From: JAQBVV01 sp965249205
GTDB lineage: Bacteria > Acidobacteriota > Vicinamibacteria > Vicinamibacterales > UBA2999
DNA: 64,000 nt
Assembly (NCBI GenBank): GCA_965249205.1
Contig: CBDFLL010000006.1
Span: 496,001 to 560,000 of the forward strand
Direction of reading: 5' to 3'
This document shows, one piece after another, positions 1 through 8,633 of this stretch. The position numbers and the translations under genes were made by a program. The number at the start of each line of letters is the position of its first letter. Within the stretch, counting starts at the first letter, position 1. The notes under the pieces were generated by a model that did not search any database, was not told where the DNA came from, and saw only the letters and a list, made by a program, of their open reading frames with translations.

Positions 1-2
1 AC

Positions 3-230
3 AGCAGCCTCCTCCAGAATGGTGGGGTGGGAGCAGTTCTCGTTCACGAGCTTGGGCACGTGACAGGTTGCCACCATGTGACCAGAAGCGATTCGTTCAT
101 GGGGGGAAACATCTCCGGAAGGGGGTCAAGTGGATTCGACCAAGACTGCTTCAGGATCTTCTACGGGCGTCACATCGGTAACGTCTCTCCCGATGCCGAT
201 CCCGATGATTTCGCCGTAAACGACTTCTAA
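3..230 (+). CDS. C-terminal end of a metzincin-type zinc metalloprotease (5' end outside window)
   Basis: The frame is open to the window edge, so only the last 75 codons are seen. It carries the extended zinc motif HELGHVTGCHH, which fits HExxHxxGxxH of metzincins (three His ligands and the catalytic Glu), followed by a methionine (SFMGG) that could form the Met-turn. About 40 residues follow before the stop. The family consists of secreted or cell-surface endopeptidases; substrate and signal peptide cannot be judged here. The gene ends 40 bp before the first IS256 copy. A GTG at 27 could serve as a start but would leave an implausibly short protein beginning just before the zinc motif. Confidence 0.7.
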   Translation, partial: SSLLQNGGVGAVLVHELGHVTGCHHVTRSDSFMGGNISGRGSSGFDQDCFRIFYGRHIGNVSPDADPDDFAVNDF

Positions 231-270
231 CTTAATGTGGCGGCACCGTACTGATGTTTGCGATGGTCGG

Positions 271-1685
271 GGGGATGTCCCGACCGCTGTTGAAATTCGG
301 CGGCGGCTCGGGTGAGATTCTACGCGACGTTCGCCTCTGAGACACCGAGCCCCAGTCGTTGGTCGCGTGCGCGAAGCGCGCTGACCAAGCGCGGCATATC
401 GCCGCATCCCTTCAGGCGCCGGAAGCCCTTGACGGCTTCGAGGACACCGGCGGCCACCCACCGGAGCATCATCTGTCCCCCACGCCACCGTTTCACGTTG
501 CGCTTCACGTGGCGGGTACGACTCAGCAGACTCTCGGCGGCGTTGGTCGTGGCGAGCGACCGCTGCAGGCGGGTCGAGAGGTGCAACGTGAGGACGGTCA
601 GCGTTTCGGCCAGTCCTTCTCGGACGCTGCCGGCGGCGCCGGGATATTCGTCCTCCAGGCACGTGGCGAGATCCGTGAGGAGCCGCGTCGCCGTCTTCAC
701 GTCGCTCGCCTGATAGGCGCGCCGCACGATCGCCTGGACCCACGGGCGCTGTCGCTCCGGCAGGTGGTCGAGGATGTTGCGGAGCTTGTGGACTTGGCAC
801 CGCTGAACGAGGGCGGCCTCGCCAAAGACCGCGCGCACCGCTTTGTGCAGCGCCAAGGCGCCATCGAGGATCACGAGCAGGCTGCGGTCCGTGCGCAGGC
901 CGCGGCTCTGGAGATTCGCGAGGAAGCTCTGACACACGGTCGCGTTCTCGGTCGCGCCCTCCCACAGGCCCAGCGCGTGTTTCTGGCCATCGGCCGCGAT
1001 CCCGAGGGCCACCACGAGGCAGTGCTCCCCGATGTGCACGCCGTCGAGGAGCAACGCCACAAGGTCGAGGTCGTCCAGCGGCGCCGATTGCCACGTCCGG
1101 AGCTGCGCCGTGGTCTTCGCCACGAACCGTCGGCTGACGCTACTCTTGCTCGTGCCGCGGCTCACCACGCCGGCCGGCATCGGCTCCAGACTCCGCGCAT
1201 ACTGGCGGGTCGCGACACCCACCAGCATCTGTTCGACGACGCGCCGATTCAACGGGTCGGTGTGCGCCAGGGCCCGAAACGTCGGCAGCGGGACCTCACG
1301 CCCGTCGGCGCGGACCCGCGGCCGCGAGACCGCCACCTTGCGCCCGCCCACCACAACGTCGCTGGGCACCGTGCCCGCGCGGGCTGATGCGCATACCGCG
1401 GCCCGCACAGCGCCGTGCGATCCTCCTCCAGCATCGCGTCGAGCACGCGGAGGCCCGAGCGGACCATCAACTCGAAGAGTGCGGCTTTCGTGTCGACCAG
1501 GAGGTCAACGAGCGGCAGGGACCGGACGGCGGGAGATGCAACAGCAGCGATCGGACGGGCTATGCGAGACTTCTTCATGGCGGCTCCTTCTTGGCGGGCT
1601 TGCGCCCGCGGCTCGTCACCACTCGTGTACCACGAGCAGTGAGGAGCCGCCGCTCTCAAATTTCAACAGTCAGTGGGACATCCCC
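271..1685 (-). mobile_element. IS256-family insertion sequence, copy 1
   Basis: The element is 1415 bp with imperfect terminal inverted repeats that share GGGGATGTCCC at the tip, then TGTTGAAATT and GCGGCGGCTC. It is the same length as copy 2 at 9479-10893, and the encoded products are identical. Its two flanking octamers, ATGGTCGG (263-270) and CCAAATGC (1686-1693), do not match each other; each matches the reverse complement of one flank of copy 2, the sign of an inversion between the copies. Confidence 0.93.
320..1578 (-). pseudogene. IS256-family transposase, frameshifted
   Basis: This encodes the DDE transposase of the element. The N-terminal frame starts MKKSRIARP and runs to about LCGPRYAHQPAR. 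The remaining 350 or so residues are in another frame, picking up at RAGTVPSDVVVGGRKV. The shifted part carries the usual IS256 blocks: RRVVEQMLVGVATRQYARSL, the catalytic D regions (LLLDGVHIG, VILDGALAL), RCQVHKLRN, and the conserved TTNAAESLLSRTRHVKRN with the catalytic Glu. Members of this family are normally one uninterrupted frame of about 420 codons. No clear slippery heptamer is visible at the shift (near 1385-1395), so a small indel is more likely than programmed frameshifting. Copy 2 has the same defect. Confidence 0.85.
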
Positions 1686-2765
1686 CCAAATGCCGTCGCC
1701 GACTTCTTCCAGGCCGATATCTTCGCCGCTGAGGGCGTGGCTGAGGAACGGCTGACGGGACTGCAGACGAAACGTGCCGGCCGTACTCACGCGCCGGATC
1801 TCCATGTGCGACGGATAGTCTGGGTGCGTGCGGTGTGTGGGGTACGGGCGCGACGAGGGACACCAGAGGGTGCTCGGCGTGCGGTCGCCGATGCCTTCGT
1901 GTGGCCGCTCGTCGTTGTAGCGCTGGCAGAAGGCGTCGAAGCGGCGCTGTTGAGCGCGGAGGCTGCTGGCGGCCGGGCGGGCGGTCTCGCGCTTGAGCTC
2001 GCGATGCATCCGCTCGTGGGTGCCGTTCTCTTGCGGACTTGCTGGCGTGATGCGCTGATGCACGATGCCAAGCTGTATCCACCAGACGTTCAACGCCGCC
2101 AGGCCGTGAATGCCCGTCGAGGCGAACGGCGCGCCGTTGTCGGTGCGGATGGCGTCCGGCAAACCGACCTCGCGGAACAGAGCGCGGAAGATCGGTTTGG
2201 CGTCGACGGTCTTCACGGAGCGCAGGCCATGGCACGTCAGCACCCGACGGCTGAAGTGATCGGTCACGGTGAGCGGATAGCAGTACCGCCCATCGCCCGT
2301 GCGAAACTGGCCCTTGAAGTCCGCGGGCCAGATCTGATTTGGACGTTGCGTCGCGACGGGCGCGGCGCCGGGATGTGCCCATTTGTGCCGCCGCCGATGC
2401 TTGTGCAACAGTCCGCGCCGCTCGAGGATGGCGTTGACCGTACTGCGCGCGGGCCACGCGCGGCTCGGGTGCCGGGTCCGCAGCACCCGCAGCAACTTCT
2501 TCGCGCCCCAGCCGTACTCCAGACGGGCGGCGATGATCAGCTCCTCCTGCGCGTCACTCGTCCGATGCGGGCACCGCTGCGGCGCGCGACTCCGGTCGGT
2601 CCACCCCACGCCCCTGTCAGCCTGATGCCGCTCGAGCCACTTGTACCCCGTGGGGCGGGACACACCATACCGCTCGCACAGCTCGGTCATCGACCAGTGT
2701 CCGCTCTCCAGGTCGTGCACAAACGCGAGCCGTTCCTTCACTACATTCGTTTCCATCCAGGGCAT
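1686..2765 (-). pseudogene. IS481-family transposase, N-terminal 360 codons
   Basis: The fragment has an N-terminal helix-turn-helix (SMTELCERYGVSRPTGYKWL) and an rve integrase core with the acidic triad visible as PADFKG, RTDNG and SPQENGTHERMHRE. The protein reads through to GDGIW and then runs into the IS256 terminal repeat, adding eight foreign residues before a stop. The missing C-terminus (NIVYYTTLLGKIDDRT) is at 10902-10988. Start chosen at the ATG opening MPWMETNVV, 17 bp inside the terminal repeat, as is usual for the family. Confidence 0.85.
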
Positions 2766-2814
2766 CCTCCTGGTGTAAACGATGTGCCAGGACTTGTGTC
2801 AACTATGTTCCCGG
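1686..2814 (-). mobile_element. IS481-family element A, 5' part (separated from its 3' end by inversion)
   Basis: This is the transposase-proximal part of an IS481 element that IS256 interrupted. The terminal repeat is at about 2781-2814; read from outside it begins CCGGGAACATAGTTGACAC and resembles the other end at 10991-11023 (CGGGATGATCGTTAACA). The 3' remainder lies at 10894-11023 on the opposite strand because of the IS256-mediated inversion. Confidence 0.85.
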
Positions 2815-2857
2815 TCTATACCGCTGCAGGGCCTAACAGCCCGTGGTGAAAGTTCGA

Positions 2858-3093
2858 TTACCGCAAGTCAGGAATCATCATCCCGTTCACTCCGTAGGGC
2901 GCGTTCGGCGCACGGCAGCGGAGCACGCACAGCTGCAGCGCGAAGTCCTCCTGTCGCAAACGGCCGTTTGCGAGACAGAAGTAGAGGGCGGCGACGAGCG
3001 GGAAGATGAAGGCGATGCGGTCGATGAAGATCAGGAAGGCCCGTCGTGACCGCCCGCGAAGCTCTGGAGCGAGTCAGTCACTTGTTTACTCAT
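2858..3093 (-). pseudogene. possible small membrane-protein gene with a frameshift
   Basis: On the minus strand an ATG at 3093 opens MSKQVTDSLQSFAGG and meets a stop after 20 codons. An overlapping frame continues with a hydrophobic stretch (RRAFLIFIDRIAFIFPLVAA) and about 35 more residues ending MMIPDLR at 2858. Joined, they would make a membrane protein of about 78 residues. I do not recognise a family. The reading depends on assuming one frameshift near 3045, and the stretch may simply be decayed DNA between IS481 and the glycosyltransferase genes. Confidence 0.25.
2954..2973. repeat. 20-bp perfect palindrome TCGCAAACGGCCGTTTGCGA
   Basis: This is a perfect 20-bp palindrome. Its core AAACGGCCGTTT recurs at 7569-7580, again inside a partly symmetric context. 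A longer-spaced relative (GTTCCGCAAA / TTTGCGGAAC) lies at 13848-13873, 40 bp after a serine-recombinase fragment. A recombination (crossover) site or an operator would both fit; nothing here decides. Confidence 0.5.
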
Positions 3094-3310
3094 TTGGACT
3101 AATACTCATACAAGTAATTGAAGTACTGTTCGAACTTTTAGGGGCGGGGCGCCCGGCAGCCGGGACGCGAGACGCCGGCCAAGTTCCGACGGGGCGATCA
3201 CGGCGAGTGAATCCTTCACCATAACTGGAATCATGAATACTAGGCCCGGCGATTGCAGACTCAAAGAGGCGCAGGTAGGCGAAATGCCGCGCCAGAAACA
3301 GAATTTTCAT
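3086..3310 (-). pseudogene. truncated paralogue of the adjacent glycosyltransferase
   Basis: The ATG overlaps the stop of the upstream gene (ATGA). The first 21 residues, MKILFLARHFAYLRLFESAI, are clearly related to the proposed start of that gene (MRILFIARHFTYFRNYESVI). After residue 21 the similarity ends and the frame runs on as low-complexity, proline- and arginine-rich sequence to a stop at 3086. A second glycosyltransferase gene was probably coupled here and lost nearly all of its length by a deletion near 3245. Confidence 0.6.
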
Positions 3311-4998
3311 AGGGCGATGCCGAGCCGCTTCTTGAGCCGCTGCTTGAAGTTGTTTCTGTTCTTCGCGCGATGCCATTCCGCCTGACGCGCCTTCTTACGA
3401 CGCTCCCGTTCGGCGACTCTCGCCTGCTTCCGCTCCTGTTCACGTGCATTGCGGGCGTTCTTGACCCGCCATGCCTCCGCGATACTTCTACGATGCGCCG
3501 CACGGCGAGCTGCGTTCTCACGCTCGTGCTGGCTTAGCGTGAGCGGCTCCGCGGCGCGGAGTTCCGCCATCGCGGCGACGGGAGTCAGCACGCCGCGGAG
3601 AATGCGATTGGCAACCGTCTCGGCACGGGGAACAGGTTTGATTGTCGCGAGTTTCTCGACCTCACTGACAAAGATTGGAGCCGCCGGCACACGCAGCCCA
3701 TGCGGTCGGATAAACGATTCGACGAATCGCCGGCTCCGCTGCGAATCTGAGCCTGGGGCTCGGAGTGACTCGTTGAGCTGCTCGAAATGCTCGTCCAGTC
3801 CTCGTGCCGTGTGAAGCAGACCACCAGCAACGTTCAACAGGTAGTTAAAATGGATCGTGCCCTCCTGATTCTCATAGTGCTCGGGCAGCAACGGCGCGAA
3901 TACAGGTCGACCAGCAATCGCTCCCTCGAGAAACGCGCTCGTATTCAACCCGACCACCGCGGCACAGTGAAACAGCGAGTCGAAGTAGTCGGCCCTGGCT
4001 GCGGCATCAACAGGATTACTGCCCCACAGTATGACGTCACGCTCGTTCGAGATGTCGACCTGCGCCCACTCTCGTCTGCGGGCCGGATGTGGACGCACCA
4101 CAATCGGCGTTGTCGCAAGTGGCTCCGGCCCCGTCGATCTCATCGCGCCGATCCACCGCTGTACGAAGAGGGCCTCACTGGCGCTACCCCGAAAAAGAGC
4201 CGAGCACACGTAGAGGATAAATTGGCGACTCTCTCGCAGCCCGATCCTCCTGGCGAACGCCACGCGATCCGCGGACGGTACTCTGTCGAACCACTGATCG
4301 AAACACTGTGCTCCGGTCACCGAGATCTGTTCCGGCGGAACCGCATGCAGGGTCACGGCCTCATGGCGTTGTGTCTCGTTCCAGACAAACACCCGATCAG
4401 GAACCGTGCGGAGGATAGCTTTGCTTGACAAGTGGTCCCAACTCCACACGCAGAGCGCGGTCGGGTATCCGAGGGCCTTCGCAGATCGCAAGTAGTCGGG
4501 CTGCGGCGACGCGACGACGCCAATAAGCGGAGTGAGGAGCACCACATCCGGACGCTGGGCGCGAAGAAACTCCTCGATGACCGCGCTGCGAGGGATTGCA
4601 CGTTCGCAGCCGCATAATGCAGCCAGCGTGACGCGTCGCCCGAGCCTCGTCCTGGCGCCGGTTGCCGCCAGCAACCAGATGCCCAGCCTTGGAACACGTT
4701 CCTTCGCCCGCGCACGAAGCTTGGGGGCGCCCGCGTACGCGACATCGAGATAGCGTAGGTAATCGATGGTCATCCGCACCATCGTCGTCAACACGGTCCA
4801 CCGATCCCTGCCCGGAATCCAGCCGAACGAAACGCCGCGCAGTTCCTGCGTCAAACGTTCGACCATCTCGCGCCCGCCGAGATCCTCTTTGCGCTCGGCG
4901 GCCAAATGCAACTCGTGACCGCGTGCCGCGAGCGCCGCGATGACGGACTCATAGTTGCGGAAGTACGTGAAGTGACGCGCGATGAAGAGAATCCTCAT
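3307..4998 (-). CDS. putative GT-B-fold glycosyltransferase with a basic C-terminal tail
   Basis: A protein of about 563 residues, probably transferring a sugar to a surface glycan at the cytoplasmic face of the membrane. The start MRILFIARHFTY followed by RGHELHLAAE is the typical first beta-alpha unit of GT-B enzymes. A second Rossmann half contains GYPTALCVWSWDHLSSK, RVFVWNETQRHEAV, VTGAQCFDQW, IVVRPHPARR and GLNTSAFLEGAIAGRPVFAP, the last matching the donor-binding region seen in CDP-glycerol-transferase-like and related enzymes. The last 80 or so residues are very rich in Arg, Lys, Ala and Glu and probably form a coiled coil. A longer frame reaches 5127, but the 43 extra residues look non-native; ATG at 4998 matches the paralogue downstream. 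Donor and acceptor are unknown. Confidence 0.6.
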   Translation of the reverse strand: MRILFIARHFTYFRNYESVIAALAARGHELHLAAERKEDLGGREMVERLTQELRGVSFGWIPGRDRWTVLTTMVRMTIDYLRYLDVAYAGAPKLRARAKERVPRLGIWLLAATGARTRLGRRVTLAALCGCERAIPRSAVIEEFLRAQRPDVVLLTPLIGVVASPQPDYLRSAKALGYPTALCVWSWDHLSSKAILRTVPDRVFVWNETQRHEAVTLHAVPPEQISVTGAQCFDQWFDRVPSADRVAFARRIGLRESRQFILYVCSALFRGSASEALFVQRWIGAMRSTGPEPLATTPIVVRPHPARRREWAQVDISNERDVILWGSNPVDAAARADYFDSLFHCAAVVGLNTSAFLEGAIAGRPVFAPLLPEHYENQEGTIHFNYLLNVAGGLLHTARGLDEHFEQLNESLRAPGSDSQRSRRFVESFIRPHGLRVPAAPIFVSEVEKLATIKPVPRAETVANRILRGVLTPVAAMAELRAAEPLTLSQHERENAARRAAHRRSIAEAWRVKNARNAREQERKQARVAERERRKKARQAEWHRAKNRNNFKQRLKKRLGIAL

Positions 4999-5322
4999 GC
5001 GTGCCAGCGCCACGGCCGCGGGCGTCCGCTCCGGTTGAACGCTTTCCCCGGGATTTCCATTTTTGCCTTCCCCAGATGGACCTTTTATACACTCGAAAGC
5101 CGCCGCGCCCAGGAGAATCTTCTTCATCGCACAATCGTCCAGGTTCTGAGGCCGTCACTCAGCCCGCACTGCCGTGTAGCGGGCTGGAGGCCCGTGCTTC
5201 GAGGGCATTCCTTGGACACCGCTCCTCACGTGTGTCCTCGCTTTGCCAAGCCGGCGTCCTTGCACTCGCCACGCGTCAATCTGCCGGTAGAGCTGACCTG
5301 CCTGGTTTCTTCGGACCAGTCA

Positions 5323-6246
5323 TTACTGGAGAACAGCGCCGGTTAAAGTTCGTCGTTTGTCTCCGTGTTCTTCCTGGTCAGCGCGAGCCGGCATGGCCGG
5401 CGAGCGCCCTCCGTCATCCGAGCCAGCACTGAGCTGCGCCTTGAACTCGGCTGGCGTCAGATAGCTCAGACTCGAGTGTGGCCGCACCTCGTTGTAGTGC
5501 TGGCGCCAGTGCTCGATCCCGACCTTCGCGTCCATGCGGTTCCGAAACCACTGCAGGCTCAGGAACTCGTCGCGGAACTTCCCGTTGAACGATTCGTCGG
5601 TGGCATTCTGCCATGGCTTCCCCGGGTCGATCAGCGCCGTGTCAATGCCCGCGTCGCCGAGCCAGCGCAAGATGGCGGTGGCCACGAATTCCGGACCGTT
5701 GTCCGACCGCAGGTGCCGCGGCGCCCCGTGCACGCTGACGAGCTGGGCGAGCACCTCGATCACCCGCCCAGAGCGGATGCCGCCGCCCACGGCAATCGCC
5801 AGGCATTCGCGGGTCCACTCGTCGACGACCGTCAGGCACTTGAGCGTCTGCCGATTCGCACAGGTGTCGAACACGAAGTCGTACGCCCACACGTGGTTCT
5901 GCGCGGTGGGCGGCAGCGGCCGGGGCCGTCCCGAGGCCACGCGGCGCCGGGGACGCCGGCGGGGCACCTGCAGCCCCGCGTGCCGCCATAGTCGATGGGC
6001 CCGATCGGGGCTCATCACATGGCCTTCCCGTCGGAGGAAAATCCGAATCCGACGATACCCGTAGCGCGGGTACTGGGCCGCCAACCGACGCATCGCGGCT
6101 AGCGCCGGGGCATCGCGCTCGGCCAGTCGTGACTGGTAGCCCAACGTCGACCGTGCCACCGAGAGCACGGCGCACGCGCGGCGGTCCGACAGGCCGCGTG
6201 ATCGCGCATACGCAACCTGCTGCCGGCGCACGCGTGCGCCTACCAT
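5323..6246 (-). CDS. IS3-family transposase OrfB (DDE integrase domain)
   Basis: A 307-residue catalytic half. The HTH_21-like part (PRYGYRRIRIFLRREG) is followed by an rve core with the DDE triad: WAYDFVFD, RSDNGPEFVA and NATDESFNGKFRDEFL, ending in RPHSSLSYLTPAEF. The frame overlaps OrfA by a few bases at an A7 run (6246-6252 on the plus strand as T7), a classical -1 slippage site, so an OrfAB fusion is expected to be the active transposase. The stop lies only 30 bp inside the element end. Confidence 0.9.
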   Translation of the reverse strand: MVGARVRRQQVAYARSRGLSDRRACAVLSVARSTLGYQSRLAERDAPALAAMRRLAAQYPRYGYRRIRIFLRREGHVMSPDRAHRLWRHAGLQVPRRRPRRRVASGRPRPLPPTAQNHVWAYDFVFDTCANRQTLKCLTVVDEWTRECLAIAVGGGIRSGRVIEVLAQLVSVHGAPRHLRSDNGPEFVATAILRWLGDAGIDTALIDPGKPWQNATDESFNGKFRDEFLSLQWFRNRMDAKVGIEHWRQHYNEVRPHSSLSYLTPAEFKAQLSAGSDDGGRSPAMPARADQEEHGDKRRTLTGAVLQ

Positions 6247-6503
6247 TTTTTTCGCGTGATCTCCTTGAGCACGTCGATCTCCAGATCACGGTCCGCCACC
6301 ATTTTTTTGAGGCGGCCATTCTCCTGCTCAAGCTGGCGTAAACGTTTGACGTCGGACGGTTCCAAGCTGCCAAAGTGCTTCCGCCAACTGTAGATCGTCT
6401 GGGCGCTGACTCCGTGCTTCTTCGCGACGTCCGGGACCGGCTTCGTGTCGGCCTCCCGGAGAATCGTGACCATCTGCTCTTCGCTGAATCGGGTCTTCTT
6501 CAT
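6240..6503 (-). CDS. IS3-family transposase OrfA (helix-turn-helix)
   Basis: This 87-residue protein begins MKKTRFSEEQMVTILRE. A HTH_8-type DNA-binding helix (DVAKKHGVSAQTIYSWRKH) is followed by a leucine-zipper-like coil (LRQLEQENGRLKKMVADRDL), the standard OrfA layout for end recognition and multimerisation. ATG at 6503 is preferred over an upstream in-frame ATG because it matches the family start. The A7 slip site overlaps its last codons. Confidence 0.9.
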   Translation of the reverse strand: MKKTRFSEEQMVTILREADTKPVPDVAKKHGVSAQTIYSWRKHFGSLEPSDVKRLRQLEQENGRLKKMVADRDLEIDVLKEITRKKW

Positions 6504-6573
6504 GGCTCCCTCTGCTTCCTGAGGGCGCCATTCTCTCAAGCTTCAGTTGGTCCGAAAATCACCGGGCAGGTCA

Positions 6574-7423
6574 GACCAAGCGCCTCCCACATTTGATCAA
6601 CTCATGAACCCGTTGCTCAGGGCGCTTGAGGCCTTGGGTGGTTCAGGTTCAGTCGAGGAAATCTACGACAAGGTGGTCGAGTTGGAGGCTCTCTCGGACG
6701 AGGTGCTTTCTCACCTTCACGATCCCGAGAACAGCACGAATACTGACGTTTGGTACCGCCTCGCATGGGCTCGAACGTATCTGAAGAAGTTCGGGCTCGT
6801 TGACAACTCGACGCGTGGCGTCTGGTCGCTGACAGCCAAGGCTAAGGACGTCAGTCAGGTCGATCCTCAAGAGGTCGTTCGTTTTCGCGCTCAGGACAAG
6901 AAGGCAGCAGGGTCGAAGCCTGATCGGCCTGAATTGGCCGACGATATTTCAGAGGAAGAGGCATGGAAGCGCAAATTGCACGCGATCCTCACCCAGAAGC
7001 TCAGCCCAGCCGCATTTGAAAGGCTCGTCCAGCGTGTGCTGCGAGAGTCAGGATTCACGCATGTTGAGGTAACAGGGCGTAGTGGCGACGGCGGAATCGA
7101 CGGCCGAGGAATCGCGCGGATCCATGGGTTTATGAGCTTTCACGTGCTATTCCAGTGCAAGAGAATACAAGGGCTCAGTGTCAGCCGGCGATGTTCGCGA
7201 TTTCCGTGGCGCGATGGTAGGTCGAGCCGATAAGGGTCTCTTTATTTCGACGGGCACGTTCACTCCCGCCGCCGTCAAGGAAGCCACGCGGGACGGCGCG
7301 CCTCCAATCGACCTTGTTGACGGCGGCGAGCTCGCGGAAAAACTGAGAGAACTTGGGCTTGGTGTTCGAAAGGAAGTCGTCGAAGTCGCGCGTGTCGATG
7401 AGCAGTGGTTTGAAAATGTCTGA
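6574..7423 (+). pseudogene. mrr: Mrr-type restriction endonuclease, disrupted by IS3 at the start and by a frameshift
   Basis: Mrr enzymes cut methylated DNA. The winged-helix Mrr_N domain is readable from PPTFDQLMNPLLRALEAL to GVWSLTAKAK, and the nuclease domain follows (SPAAFERLVQRVLRESGF). The PD-(D/E)xK-type catalytic residues are visible as SGDGGIDGRG and FQCKR. Just after that Lys, near 7165-7180, the frame breaks; the rest (VSAGDVRDFRGAMVG, GLFISTGTFTPAAV, up to QWFENV) continues one frame over to 7423. The IS3 right end at 6573 replaces the native start codon: sequence homologous to the family start resumes immediately inside. Two independent lesions make activity unlikely, unless the ATG at 6604 and a frameshift are used. 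Confidence 0.8.
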
Positions 7424-7561
7424 TTCGCCATTGCCCGGCCGGTCGAAGCGTGAGCGCGCCCGATCAGCTTGGGCGGCTCGTTCGCTCGACGTCTGCAAGA
7501 CATAGAATCAGACACGGGATACGACACACGGCGGCACGCGCTGGACGGCGTCCTCACCCGC

Positions 7562-7588
7562 ATGTCCCAAACGGCCGTTTACGACACA
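7562..7588. repeat. partial palindrome with core AAACGGCCGTTT
   Basis: The 12-bp core is identical to that at 2958-2969, with partly symmetric arms (ATGTC.. and ..GACACAT). It lies in the 600-bp gap between the mrr remnant and the DUF433 gene. Apart from this site and the RNA candidate at 7750-7978, nothing convincing is seen in that gap. Confidence 0.4.
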
Positions 7589-7749
7589 TCATGCAGGACC
7601 TGTCGGCCCGCGGCGTGGGCTCAACGACGACCGGCCCGGGGCAGGCCAGAATGCGCCAGGGCAAGAACGCAGCGCACGCGGCGAGCTGGCCCGCCCGCCG
7701 AAACGCGACCGCCGTGAGAGCTGCGATTTGCGGCGCATTTGCGTACAAT

Positions 7750-7978
7750 GCGCCTGAAAGGGAGGTGGTGTTGTTGAAAGCAATTTTGATCCACCTCCGT
7801 AGCCCACCCGACTGAGAGTACCGTGACCTTCAAGCGAGCCAGACGACAGTGCTGCGAATCGAGCCAATTTGGTGGGCCTCCAGCCGGAGGATGCAGATGC
7901 AATAGCTGGCCGCCGTACATCGTCTTGCGGCGGAGAGGTCAAAAACCCCACGGCCTGCGCAAAGACCGTGGGGGTTTC
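7750..7978 (+). ncRNA. candidate structured RNA or leader ending in an intrinsic terminator
   Basis: A -10-like TACAAT (7744-7749) precedes a non-coding stretch with successive hairpins: GGAGGTGG (7761-7768) pairs with CCACCTCC (7791-7798), CCTCC (7877-7881) pairs with GGAGG (7886-7890), and CCGCC (7910-7914) pairs with GGCGG (7929-7933). A strong terminator hairpin closes it. It does not match tRNA, SRP, RNase P or a riboswitch class I can recognise. It could be a free small RNA or an attenuator leader for the DUF433 gene starting 47 bp beyond. The -35 region is poor, so this stays a candidate. Confidence 0.3.
7943..7978 (+). terminator. intrinsic terminator-like hairpin
   Basis: CCCCACGG (7946-7953) pairs perfectly with CCGTGGGG (7966-7973) around a 12-nt loop, extended by AAA/TTT pairs; the T tract is short. 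It lies upstream of the DUF433 gene. Confidence 0.55.
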
Positions 7979-8025
7979 AGTCATGGACGAGCGCTTGATG
8001 CCGACGTCAGCAACTGGGATCTGAG

Positions 8026-8250
8026 ATGAGCGAACTCGATCGAATTACCGTCGATCCCGCGGTGTGCGGAGGACGCCCGTGCATTCGTGGCCTTCGCATT
8101 CGTGTAAAGGACGTCCTCGATCTCATGGCGGCTGGTGCGACCCACGAGGAGATCCTCGCCGACTACGAGTATCTGGAGTCTGCCGACATCAGAGCGGTGC
8201 TGGAATTCGCCGCGCGCCAGAACGACCACCCCGTCCTGCGGAGCGCGTAG
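8026..8250 (+). CDS. DUF433-family antitoxin-like protein
   Basis: A 74-residue protein with the family pattern RITVDPAVCGGRPCIRGLRI followed by VKDVLDLMAAGATHEEILADY and a C-terminal LEFAARQ helix. DUF433 proteins are small winged-helix DNA binders, usually the upstream partner of a PIN-like DUF5615 protein, and are thought to neutralise it and autoregulate the pair. Here the partner begins at the very next base after the stop, so the two are translationally coupled. Confidence 0.85.
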   Translation: MSELDRITVDPAVCGGRPCIRGLRIRVKDVLDLMAAGATHEEILADYEYLESADIRAVLEFAARQNDHPVLRSA

Positions 8251-8577
8251 TTGCGCTTCGTCGTCGACGCGCAGTTGCCGCCTGCGCTGGCGCGTCGACT
8301 CGAAACCCTTGGACACACCGCCGAGCACGTGGCTGACCGTGGTATGGCGTCGGCATCCGACAATACCATTCGCGATTACGCCGCCAGCGTGGGAGCCGTC
8401 ATCGTGACCAAGGATGAGGATTTCGCGATTCGACGAGTGTTGACCGAAGGACCGGCCGTCGTGTGGCTGCGATTGGGCAACACCCGTCGTGTCGTGTTGC
8501 TGACCCACCTGGAAGCCGAATTACCCGCCATCGTGGCCGCGCTCGAACGCGGCGAGGTGCTCATTGAAGTCGTCTAA
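8251..8577 (+). CDS. DUF5615 PIN-like toxin-like protein
   Basis: A 108-residue protein beginning at a TTG immediately after the DUF433 stop. The N-terminal MRFVVDAQLPPALARRLETL and the internal IVTKDEDFAIRR carry the acidic residues of the PIN/Mut7-C fold (D6 and the D-x-D-F motif), suggesting an Mg-dependent ribonuclease. In the classical arrangement it would be the toxin of a DUF433-DUF5615 module. No start other than TTG fits, because the first strand with its catalytic Asp begins right there. Confidence 0.82.
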   Translation: MRFVVDAQLPPALARRLETLGHTAEHVADRGMASASDNTIRDYAASVGAVIVTKDEDFAIRRVLTEGPAVVWLRLGNTRRVVLLTHLEAELPAIVAALERGEVLIEVV

Positions 8578-8633
8578 GCGTCGAGGTGTGCCCAGGGCGC
8601 GTGCGCCGCACGGCACTGGCATGCGCGCGTGAC

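Larger units (their letters stand above)
5294..6573 (-). mobile_element. IS3-family insertion sequence
   Basis: A 1280-bp element with terminal repeats TGACCTGCC.GG....TTCGGACCA at both ends (5294-5318 and 6549-6573). It encodes OrfA and OrfB, with OrfB in the -1 frame. No 3-bp target duplication is evident next to the tips. A diverged copy of one end sits alone at 14004-14056. Confidence 0.88.

Noticed and set aside
126..1387. Long overlapping frames on both strands inside the IS256 copies (for example 126-1094 minus and 359-1387 plus)
   Set aside because: High GC content leaves shadow frames open; only the transposase frames have family motifs, and one of the shadows crosses the IS boundary.
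263..1693. IS256 copy 1 without any target duplication, suggesting an ancient or deleted insertion
   Set aside because: The missing duplications are found beside copy 2, so inversion explains the mismatch.
5128..5293. Extended N-terminus of the glycosyltransferase (start at 5127)
   Set aside because: The 43 extra residues have no fold-like pattern, whereas the ATG at 4998 coincides with the conserved MRILFIARHF start also seen in the truncated paralogue.
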